DNA of 64,000 nucleotides from Verrucomicrobia bacterium SCGC AAA164-E04 (GTDB lineage Bacteria; Verrucomicrobiota; Verrucomicrobiia; Limisphaerales; AAA164-E04): NCBI GenBank assembly GCA_000383715.1, contig KB911838.1:62001-126000 (forward strand), given 5' to 3'. Positions 1 to 6,978 of this stretch are shown here, in pieces. Position 1 is the first letter of the stretch. Every line of letters begins with the position of its first letter. Under the pieces are notes generated by a model. It was not told the DNA's origin and made no database searches. It was given only the letters and a program-made list of their open reading frames with translations. Position numbers and translations under genes: made by a program.

Positions 1-1035
1 AAAACAGGTTCATTGACTTCTGATGCGACTTACACTTTGACGGTGGGGGGCGTCAAGGATCTCTACGGCAATGCTGTTCCTGCGGGCACTACCAAATCCT
101 TCGTGGTCAGTGTGGTAACCTATACCGATATCATTCTTGCGGACGAGCCAATCGCCTTCTATCGCTTTGAAGAAACAGGCGGGATGGTCGCTGAGAACTT
201 CGGCACGCTAGGATCGGATGCAGATGGTCTCTGGATGTCCGGCACCGGTCCTGATGATTCCATTGAGTGGGAAGTCAGTAATGAAGAAGGCCCGAATCCT
301 GGCGAAGGTTTCTTGGGATTCGGTGAAGATAATCTGGCTGCTTCCTTCAATGGCGACCTGGATCTGCTGTGGATTGAGACACAGGGACAGTGGCTTAGTA
401 ATCTCGATTCGTTCACATTGGAATATTGGGTGAAACCCACCAACCGTGAAGGTAATGGCTGGAGCCGTGTTGGTATTGTCGGACAGAATGATGCTGTTGA
501 ATACGGATTCATCAATGGTACGACCATTCAAATCTGGACTCCCGGTGGCGGTGCTTTGAATACCACTTATGAATTCCCTGATGACGAGTGGCATCATATT
601 GCAACTATCGCAGATGGATCTCAGATCCATAACTATTTTGATGGTGAGCTGATCAACAGTGCCGGCAGTGCTACTTCCGATTATGGGTCTGCAGATTTCA
701 CCGTTCGAATTGGTGGCGGCGGTGTTTACGATGGTTCCGGTAATCACTTTGAAGGAGGCCTGGACGAGGTAGCAATCTTCGACCGTGCCATTCCAGCAGA
801 GCGTGTGAAAGAACATTTCACTGCTGGACGCGAAGGTGGAAGCAAGGCAGCTCCCGAGGTTGATCCGACCATATCCATTACCAGTGCGGATGATGGAAGT
901 ATCACGATTGAATTCGAAGGATCGCTGCAATCCGCTGATACTGTCAACGGTGCCTACAGTGAGGTCGCTGGTGCTGCCAGCCCGTTTACTGTGACTGCTG
1001 ATTCACCACAGAAATTCTATCGATCATCCCAGTAG
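1..1035 (+). CDS. LamG-domain surface protein, 3' part only
   Basis: The reading frame is open from the first base, so the gene starts upstream of the window and only about 344 C-terminal residues are seen. Residues 5-36 look like the end of a Big_5/SwmB-type Ig-like domain (VKDLYGNAVP is typical). A LamG/concanavalin A-like domain follows at about residues 45-280, with recognisable segments such as AFYRFEE, FTLEYWVKP, WHHIATIADG and GGLDEVAIFDRAI. The last 55 residues form a compact tail ending in SPFTVTADSPQKFYRSSQ. A similar tail ends the unrelated surface protein at 47424-49337. LamG proteins usually bind carbohydrate or other surface ligands outside the cell. The specific role is unknown because the N-terminal part is missing. 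A strong terminator follows 26 bases after the stop. Confidence 0.85.
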   Translation, partial: KTGSLTSDATYTLTVGGVKDLYGNAVPAGTTKSFVVSVVTYTDIILADEPIAFYRFEETGGMVAENFGTLGSDADGLWMSGTGPDDSIEWEVSNEEGPNPGEGFLGFGEDNLAASFNGDLDLLWIETQGQWLSNLDSFTLEYWVKPTNREGNGWSRVGIVGQNDAVEYGFINGTTIQIWTPGGGALNTTYEFPDDEWHHIATIADGSQIHNYFDGELINSAGSATSDYGSADFTVRIGGGGVYDGSGNHFEGGLDEVAIFDRAIPAERVKEHFTAGREGGSKAAPEVDPTISITSADDGSITIEFEGSLQSADTVNGAYSEVAGAASPFTVTADSPQKFYRSSQ

Positions 1036-1061
1036 GGATTTTTGTTCAATTACTGAATTGC

Positions 1062-1099
1062 AAAAAAAAGGCCGGGTGTTTCACCCGGTCTTTTTTTTT
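1062..1099 (+). terminator. Rho-independent terminator, probably bidirectional
   Basis: A GC-rich stem (CCGGGTG at 1072-1078 pairing with CACCCGG at 1082-1088, loop TTT) is flanked by an A run at 1062-1069 and a T run at 1091-1099. The flanking runs let it end transcription from either side. It follows the LamG protein gene. Confidence 0.9.
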
Positions 1100-1230
1100 G
1101 GTCTAAAGCTTGGGAAACGGGACATGCGACAGATAAATTCAATATTTTCTAGCGTTTTTCTTGTTGGATTGAGCTGACCAATCTTCATACTGGTGCTCAG
1201 ATAACTAGGAATCATTGAAGAACAGAGCAC

Positions 1231-1950
1231 ATGGCGACATTGGTATTTGATATCGAAACATCGGGGCTCCCGGTGGAATCCTTTGATGAAACCCAACAGG
1301 AGTACTTGTTTCGGGAACTACAACGGATTGAGGATGAAGAAGTCCGTGAAAAGCGACGCGAGGAACTGACTCGGATGATGAGTCTGTGGCCATTGACGTC
1401 TCAATGCGTTTGTATTGCCATGATCAATGCTGAATCCGAAAAAGGGCAGGTCCTTTATCTGGCAGATGATTTTGATGTGGATGAAGTTGGGCAAGAGGGT
1501 GTGAAGTTTTTGCCTTTTCCTGATGAACACGAGCTGTTGACAGAGTTCTGGAAAGTCGTGCCTAAGTTTGACCGTATTGTCAGTTTCAATGGTCGTGGTT
1601 TTGATGTGCCCTTTGTTTATTTGAGATCTGCAGTGCTGAATGTCCCTATTTCACGTAAGGATTGGTTAGGTTACCGATTTCAAACGACACCTCATTGTGA
1701 TCTGATGGAGCAACTGAGCTTTTACAATGTCAGTGGACGTGACGGAGCAGCGAGGAAGTTCAATCTCGATTTTTATTGTAAGGCGTTTGGGATTGAATCT
1801 CCGAAGAGTCAGGGGATTTCAGGAATGGACGTTGGCCAGTTGATGGAGGAGGGGCGTTATCGTGAAATTGCAGATTATTGTCTGCGCGATGTGTATGCAA
1901 CCAATCGCCTTTATCAAATATGGAAAGAACGTCTTGAAGGGATCAAATAA
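1231..1950 (+). CDS. DEDDy-type 3'-5' exonuclease / RNase H-like protein
   Basis: The 239-residue protein has the three exonuclease motifs of the DEDD superfamily. These are FDIETSG at the N-terminus (D7 and E9), FNGRGFDVPF at about 119-128 (D125), and DYCLRDVYAT near the C-terminus, where Y216 and D220 fit the YxxxD signature of the DEDDy branch. This layout matches the stand-alone proteins related to the exonuclease domain of family B DNA polymerases, or the YprB-like RNase H-fold group. No polymerase domain is attached. It probably trims or degrades single-stranded nucleic acid in the cytoplasm; the exact substrate cannot be told from sequence. It has a normal ATG and no clear Shine-Dalgarno, and stands alone after the terminator at 1062-1099. 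Confidence 0.8.
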   Translation: MATLVFDIETSGLPVESFDETQQEYLFRELQRIEDEEVREKRREELTRMMSLWPLTSQCVCIAMINAESEKGQVLYLADDFDVDEVGQEGVKFLPFPDEHELLTEFWKVVPKFDRIVSFNGRGFDVPFVYLRSAVLNVPISRKDWLGYRFQTTPHCDLMEQLSFYNVSGRDGAARKFNLDFYCKAFGIESPKSQGISGMDVGQLMEEGRYREIADYCLRDVYATNRLYQIWKERLEGIK

Positions 1951-2057
1951 TTGGCCTCCAGGTAAGGTCGTGCTTTGTTATATTATTTTACATAACCTCA
2001 AGATTGTTTCAGGAGAGCGCAGGGGGCTTTTTAAAGCCTGACAGTGCTTTCATCATC

Positions 2058-3212
2058 ATGAATCGAAAACGCCGATGGTTGCTGGTCAGTGTGTATCTTC
2101 CTCTGGTTCTTCTTGTGGGGTTGACAAGTTGGGTATTGTTTCAGCAGCAAGAACCATCTCTGGGTGGTGAACCTCTGTCACATCACCTGCTTAAACTTCA
2201 AGATGGTCAGTCTGATATACGTGCCTCGAGCCTTGAATATGTGAGAGCTCACTCTGCTGAGTTCGGACCTTATTGCTTGAAGACCCTCTCAGGCCAATCC
2301 AACGTAATCCAGACTTGGCTCGAAAGCCTCCAAGGTAGACTTGCTCCTACTCGCATAGGCAAAAAACTTGGGGTGAAAAATCCGAGGATTAATTTGCGGA
2401 TCAGAGCGATGTCGGCCCTTGCGCTCGGTGTTTTGGATGTCCCTTTAGAGAAAAAGATCCAAGCACTCAAGGTCGGTCTTTACGATAACGATCGTCAAAC
2501 GAGGATGGAATCTGTTAAATCTCTCGCAGCCTTAGGAGCTCATTCTCTGCAGATATTGGAGCCTGCTCTCATGGATAATAGAAGTGGTGTTCGCAATGCT
2601 TCGCTCTATGGAGTCTATCTCCTGGGACCTGAAGCAAGTCCTGCTCTGGAATCGTTGAAAAATTTGTTGATCAACGAGGATCTCAGTTTGGACCCATTGA
2701 GTTTTGAGGTATTCCAGCGCGTGGGGCCAGAAGCAGCTGAGGTCTTGGGTAATGCATTGAATACAACCAATGTCGTCAAGAGGTTTCGTTTGCTCAAAGC
2801 CATTGTGTCACTTGGGAATTCTATTTATCCATATCGCGATCATTTCATTGCTGGTTTAAAACATCCCAGCTCCAAAATCAGATCTGAATCGGCTCGGGCC
2901 TTGATGGCAGGAGGTCAAGTGCATGCAGAGGTGGCTGCGCTTTTGTTTCCCTTGCTCAAGGACGAAGAAGTCGAGGTCAGATTGAGCGTTGTGCAATTGT
3001 TGAATCAACGTGTTCCTTTCACGGAACCTGCCATTCGTGATCTTCTTTTGTTGTTGGAAGATGATGAGAAGGAAATTCGGCGGATGGCAGGATTCATGTT
3101 AGAACGTCTCACTCCGAAGGCCTCTGCGTCTAAAGAAGCATTAAGGGAGGCCTTAAAGTCAGAGAATATTTTCGTAAGGGAAGTGGCCGCAAAGGCTCTT
3201 GCGAATGAATGA
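2058..3212 (+). CDS. Membrane-anchored HEAT-repeat protein
   Basis: The ATG at 2058 is preferred over an upstream in-frame TTG at 2004, because it places a positively charged start (MNRKRRW) directly before one hydrophobic segment (about residues 5-27) that should anchor the protein in the inner membrane. The rest, about 350 residues, consists of HEAT/PBS-lyase-like helical repeats. The recurring pattern is seen in segments such as RIRAMSALALGVL, RMESVKSLAALG, VRNASLYGVYLLG, KIRSESARALMAGG, VRLSVVQLLNQR and VREVAAKALAN. Such repeats generally form a curved scaffold for protein-protein binding. No catalytic motif is seen. It ends 12 bases before the convergent stop of the HD-domain gene. The role is unknown. 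Confidence 0.75.
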   Translation: MNRKRRWLLVSVYLPLVLLVGLTSWVLFQQQEPSLGGEPLSHHLLKLQDGQSDIRASSLEYVRAHSAEFGPYCLKTLSGQSNVIQTWLESLQGRLAPTRIGKKLGVKNPRINLRIRAMSALALGVLDVPLEKKIQALKVGLYDNDRQTRMESVKSLAALGAHSLQILEPALMDNRSGVRNASLYGVYLLGPEASPALESLKNLLINEDLSLDPLSFEVFQRVGPEAAEVLGNALNTTNVVKRFRLLKAIVSLGNSIYPYRDHFIAGLKHPSSKIRSESARALMAGGQVHAEVAALLFPLLKDEEVEVRLSVVQLLNQRVPFTEPAIRDLLLLLEDDEKEIRRMAGFMLERLTPKASASKEALREALKSENIFVREVAAKALANE

Positions 3213-3224
3213 GCTATTCAATGC

Positions 3225-4073
3225 TTACTTGGTTGCTTGAGAAACAGACTCAAGGTGACGCTGAATCTGTTCCATGTAAGGATTCGGGCCATCCGGGTAG
3301 GGTGTGTTCAACAAGCGAAACACGTTTTGATAGTCCTTCACCAGCTTTGGAATGACATACTCGTTAAAAAAAACTGGAGTCGAACGTAGTAGATCTTGAG
3401 GTGATTTCGGGATTTCAATGGGGATACCCGCTGCTTGGCCCTGCTTCAGAGCTTCTATCATCTCTCGATGCAACAGAGGGAGTTTGGTGATGTAATCAGG
3501 GGATGCCATTTGACCCAACAAGTCGGCTGTTCCTACCATGCATCCCACCAATGCATGAACTGAAGTCGTAAACAGGGCAGGAGTGGCATTTTTGCTGAAA
3601 TCCGTATTTTGGATCATTGATTTTACAGCAGACCTGGCTTCTTGATCGAAACTATTTTGAAGCATCCATTGATTTGCGAAAGCCTGACTTCTTTCGACAT
3701 GTTGGAAGGCATACTTGGCCCCGGTTCCATTTAAATCCCCCTTGTTCTTGAGATATCCTGTATCGTGAAAAAGAATGGCGATGAATCCCAACTCTGCAAT
3801 CTCCAATGGTAGTGGGCCGTAATCTGGCGTTTGCAGATTTTTGAAGACCAGTTCTGCATAACAAGTGGTGGCTCTCAATGCGTGATCCAAATCGTGATAT
3901 GGCGCATCGATAGCTTCAAATTCCGGGTGATTGCCAGCAAAAGCCGACTCCAGTGACGTCCAAGCATCACCGGCTTTGGCCATCTCATCGACCTTAAAGG
4001 CTCGACACCACAATGCCTTTACTTTACCTCGGGCATCGTACAAACCTTCTTTGCTTTCGTTAAGTATTTGCAT
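3225..4073 (-). CDS. HD-domain metal-dependent phosphohydrolase-like protein
   Basis: The 282-residue protein carries a candidate metal site typical of the HD superfamily: YHDLDHA at residues 59-65 and the doublet FHDTGY with H103/D104, followed by H125 in a downstream helix. The YHDxDHA spacing recalls the HNxxHA signature of cyclic-nucleotide phosphodiesterases, so a nucleotide-monophosphate or cyclic nucleotide substrate is plausible but not shown. There is no signal peptide and no attached GAF, PAS or response-regulator domain, so it is probably a cytoplasmic single-domain enzyme. It converges on the HEAT-repeat gene with a 12-base spacer. An alternative is a catalytically weak HD protein with a binding role. 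Confidence 0.7.
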   Translation of the reverse strand: MQILNESKEGLYDARGKVKALWCRAFKVDEMAKAGDAWTSLESAFAGNHPEFEAIDAPYHDLDHALRATTCYAELVFKNLQTPDYGPLPLEIAELGFIAILFHDTGYLKNKGDLNGTGAKYAFQHVERSQAFANQWMLQNSFDQEARSAVKSMIQNTDFSKNATPALFTTSVHALVGCMVGTADLLGQMASPDYITKLPLLHREMIEALKQGQAAGIPIEIPKSPQDLLRSTPVFFNEYVIPKLVKDYQNVFRLLNTPYPDGPNPYMEQIQRHLESVSQATK

Positions 4074-4561
4074 CCTATCAAAGTAAATAATTCCTTCACC
4101 TTTGATTCATCGGGCAGGATACCAATGGTTCCGACGGTTCTTGTTAATTTGGCAATAGAATTAAATTTGCGAAAACAATATACAGCAAAGAGGATGCCAA
4201 ATCAATGCGACAATGAAGTTCCCCAAGCTGCGGTCATCACTTCCTGTAAAAAAGGTGGTTCGCAGACAGGACGCTATCCAACGCCTTGATGCTTTGAATA
4301 CACCATGGCGTTACTGGACAGTGGTGCGTCTGCCGATTGAAAATTTTAGGCCTATTCCGTCTTTGAATCAACGGGCCACTTCCATAACCAGTCTCCCTGT
4401 TTGTATTCCTTTTCAAATTTGCCGCCATCATCTGTTTCGTTCTATCCGATGGAGTAAAGGGAGTGTGCTTATTGGATTGTCAGGCAAGGTTTCTGTTGCG
4501 ACGGCAATTATTGCTGCGTATTAAATCGACAGGCGTATCATGAAACCATTTCATCAGAACG
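4074..4561. other. Intergenic stretch without a recognisable gene
   Basis: About 490 bases lie between the HD-domain gene and the sigma-factor fragment. A 103-codon frame on the plus strand (4213-4524) and a 64-codon frame on the minus strand (4237-4431) are present. Neither shows a family I recognise or a convincing start context. On the minus strand this is where the missing C-terminal half of the sigma factor would be expected; I could not find a region 4 helix-turn-helix in any frame. It may be decayed coding sequence. Confidence 0.45.
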
Positions 4562-4711
4562 TCAATTTTCAGGCTTTTTGACGAGCTTTTCAAACACGGT
4601 TTGTAGAACTTCCTCTGCATCCGCAGCAGTCGATGTCACAACCAAAGCATACGCATACAAAGCTGATGCGTGTTTGTCATAACACCTTGTGATCCATTGA
4701 GAGTCATCCAT
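4562..4711 (-). pseudogene. ECF-type sigma factor fragment (region 2 only)
   Basis: From the ATG at 4711 the frame encodes only 49 residues. The segments DKHASALYAYALVVTSTAAD and AEEVLQTVFEKLVKK match the start of sigma-70 region 2 in extracytoplasmic-function sigma factors, which use this region to bind core RNA polymerase and the -10 element. The frame stops right after VKKPEN, exactly where an intact protein would continue with the rest of region 2, a linker and region 4. The +1 frame stays open for about 28 codons past the stop but without clear sigma similarity. An in-frame upstream start at 4783 would only add an atypical basic leader. Intact ECF factors are usually 160-200 residues, so I read this as a broken gene. 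It is divergent from the amidohydrolase gene. Confidence 0.6.
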
Positions 4712-4875
4712 GCTGCTGTAAGTAGGACATCGCCACCTATCTTTTTTTTCCATGAAAAAAGGGATTTTTGATCCATGTATCATACGTTTGTTCCTACCAT
4801 TCCATCTGTGACTAAGGGTTGGAGCTCAGATTCACTTGTCTTGCCAAATAGCAATGGCTCCACTTAGATGTGACG

Positions 4876-6648
4876 ATGTCCAGATACTTTTTGAACCGTC
4901 TATGGTTGATGAGCTTCATGTTGCTTTTGTGGTGTTGCTTTTTCGTCAAAGCTGAAACCTTGGATCAGGTCAGAGCTGAAACGGATAGCTGGCGTCAACA
5001 AAAGCGATTGATTGATCTTCACCAGCATATCAACTCAAATGAAGCACATCTGCAGCGTGCCGCTCAAATAATGGATGAGGCAGGTGTTGGGGTAGGTGTC
5101 AACCTGAGTGGAGGTTATGTGACGAGTAAAGACGATTCTCCCTCGGCATTCGAAACGACTAAAGCACTGGCAGATCGCTTGGCTCCAGGCAGGTTTTTGC
5201 ATTATATGAATCTCGATTACCGTCGATGGGATGATGAAGATTTTTCGGAGCAAGCGGTTCAACAGATCGAGGAAGGCCATCGGTTGGGAGCTGCGGGTTT
5301 AAAGGAATACAAACGACTGGGCCTTTATCTAAGAGATGGTCAGGGCAAATTGATCAAAATCGACGATCCCAAGCTTGATCCGGTTTGGAAACGCTGTGGA
5401 GAATTGGGAATGCCCGTTTCCATTCATGTAGCGGATCCAGTTGCATTTTGGCTTCCCTACAACAATAAAAATGAACGGTGGACCGAGTTGAAGGATCATA
5501 AAAACTGGTGGTTTGGTGATCCTGATATCTTTCCCCCTCATCAGGAGTTACTTGCTGCACTCGAAAGAGTCATAGAACGACACACTGAGACCACCTTTGT
5601 CTGTGTACATTTTGCCAACAATCCAGAGGATTTGGACTGGGTGGAATCCCAGTTGGACGCGCATCCCAACATGATGGCAGATCTCGCCGCACGCATTCCT
5701 GAGATTGGACGTATGGATCCAATTAAAGTGAGACAACTGTTCATGAAGCATCAAGATCGAATTCTATTTGCCACTGATTTTCAGGTATATGATCGATTGA
5801 CATTAGGTTCAGGTGGGAGCGGTTCAGCTCCGACAAACAAGGATGCGCACTCCTTTTTTAGCAAACACTGGCGTTGGCTCGAAACGAATGATCGCGATTT
5901 CGACCACATGACTCCGATACAAGGGGATTGGACAATCAATGGTATCGGTTTGCCCGCAGATGTGCTGAGAAAGATTTATTTCGATAATGCGCGCCAATTA
6001 TTGGCTGGATCCCTGCCGCACAGGACCGTGACAGCCAGATCTATGGAGCAGGATTTTAAGCTCACCGGAGATTTGAGTCATCCTGCCTGGTACAAGGCAG
6101 AACCGACTTATTTAGAACAGGACTCGAAAACTGGAAAAGTGCTCCCGGAATCTTCAACCGAAATTCGGGCCTTATGGACAGATCAATACCTTTACGTTGG
6201 ATTTAAGGCGTCTTTTGAGACATTGAACACGTTTCAACCACCAAATCTCGCAGGCGAACGCATCGGCCTCTGGGAAAAAGATGTGGTAGAAATGTTCATT
6301 GGCTCGGAACCGAAAAAGATTGGACGATACAAGGAATTCCAGGTGTCACCGACGGGTGAGAGATTAGATTTGTCTTTGGAATTACCCAATCGCGATTTTG
6401 ACTGGTCCAGTCAGTGGGCAACTGCTGTTAATGTCGATGAGGAAACACATATCTGGCGTTCTGAAATGAAGATTCCACTGACTGCTATTGCAGATCAGGG
6501 GAACGATGCCGCGCCTAACAAAGGTGATCGCTGGCCTGTTAATTTTTACCGAATGGATACCCCTCGAAAGGGATTTCTTGCATGGAACCCCACATTGCAT
6601 GGCTCATTTCATAAACCTGATCGGTTTGGTTGGATGAGGTTTCAGTAA
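4876..6648 (+). CDS. Secreted amidohydrolase fused to a CBM9-like domain
   Basis: The ATG at 4876 is preferred; an in-frame GTG six bases upstream is also possible. A hydrophobic signal peptide (LWLMSFMLLLWCCFFVKA) leads into an amidohydrolase-2 type TIM barrel. Its metal-site segments are LIDLHQHIN near residue 50, SIHVADP, FVCVHFANN and LFATDFQ with the late aspartate. From about residue 395 to the end lies a beta-rich domain (DFKLTGDLSHPAWYKA, LWTDQYLYVGFKA, LWEKDVVEMFIG, YKEFQVSPTGE) that resembles the CBM9-like domains of secreted proteins. The fusion suggests hydrolysis or decarboxylation of an aromatic or sugar-acid compound while bound to a polysaccharide, but the substrate is unknown. 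The gene is monocistronic and followed by the SRP RNA. Confidence 0.8.
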   Translation: MSRYFLNRLWLMSFMLLLWCCFFVKAETLDQVRAETDSWRQQKRLIDLHQHINSNEAHLQRAAQIMDEAGVGVGVNLSGGYVTSKDDSPSAFETTKALADRLAPGRFLHYMNLDYRRWDDEDFSEQAVQQIEEGHRLGAAGLKEYKRLGLYLRDGQGKLIKIDDPKLDPVWKRCGELGMPVSIHVADPVAFWLPYNNKNERWTELKDHKNWWFGDPDIFPPHQELLAALERVIERHTETTFVCVHFANNPEDLDWVESQLDAHPNMMADLAARIPEIGRMDPIKVRQLFMKHQDRILFATDFQVYDRLTLGSGGSGSAPTNKDAHSFFSKHWRWLETNDRDFDHMTPIQGDWTINGIGLPADVLRKIYFDNARQLLAGSLPHRTVTARSMEQDFKLTGDLSHPAWYKAEPTYLEQDSKTGKVLPESSTEIRALWTDQYLYVGFKASFETLNTFQPPNLAGERIGLWEKDVVEMFIGSEPKKIGRYKEFQVSPTGERLDLSLELPNRDFDWSSQWATAVNVDEETHIWRSEMKIPLTAIADQGNDAAPNKGDRWPVNFYRMDTPRKGFLAWNPTLHGSFHKPDRFGWMRFQ

Positions 6649-6654
6649 TAAAGC

Positions 6655-6684
6655 TTGAACCGAGTCAAGAGCTGGCCCTTAATA
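6655..6684 (+). promoter_or_regulatory. Probable sigma-70 promoter of the SRP RNA
   Basis: TTGAAC at 6655-6660 and TTAATA at 6679-6684 are separated by 18 bases. Transcription would start about 6-7 bases further, near 6690, which coincides with the 5' arm of the SRP RNA stem. The position match is the main support. Confidence 0.5.
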
Positions 6685-6689
6685 GTGCT

Positions 6690-6786
6690 GCCAGGGCCCA
6701 TGGATTGTGGACTTACGAACCCCGCCAGGGCAGGAATGCAGCAACGGTAGTTTGCTCTGCATATGCTGTGGTAGCCCTGGTTTTTC
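6690..6786 (+). ncRNA. ffs: Signal recognition particle RNA (small bacterial 4.5S type)
   Basis: The RNA has the conserved apical region of bacterial SRP RNA: CCCGCCAGGGCAGGAATGCA with the GGAA tetraloop at 6733-6736, followed by the symmetric internal-loop segment GCAGCAACGGTAG. The ends pair: CCAGGGC at 6691-6697 with GCCCTGG at 6774-6780, then a T run that would serve as terminator. At about 95-100 nucleotides it is the short form without an Alu domain. It works with the Ffh GTPase to deliver membrane and secreted proteins to the translocon; ffh is not in this window. The call rests on motif and structure, with ends accurate to a few bases. Confidence 0.93.
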
Positions 6787-6978
6787 TTTTCTCCAGTTTT
6801 CTCCAATAACAATCATTCTCCTGTCCTGAGGGGCAGTCCCGACTAACATAAGTTCCAGTTGGAATAGTTAAGACTGACCCTTGGGTAGGGTATTTGAAAA
6901 AAGGTTTTCAGTAAATCTGATTTACAGCCTCTTGAAGATGCTTTTACATCCTGCTCATCAAACAAGCATTTTCCGCAC

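Noticed and set aside
208-930. A 240-codon open frame on the minus strand inside the LamG protein gene.
   Set aside because: It is antisense to a well-supported domain and shows no recognisable family; it is a shadow of the real frame.
4213-4524. A 103-codon plus-strand frame in the spacer near the sigma fragment.
   Set aside because: There is no recognised domain, its composition is unlike neighbours, and there is no clear start signal.
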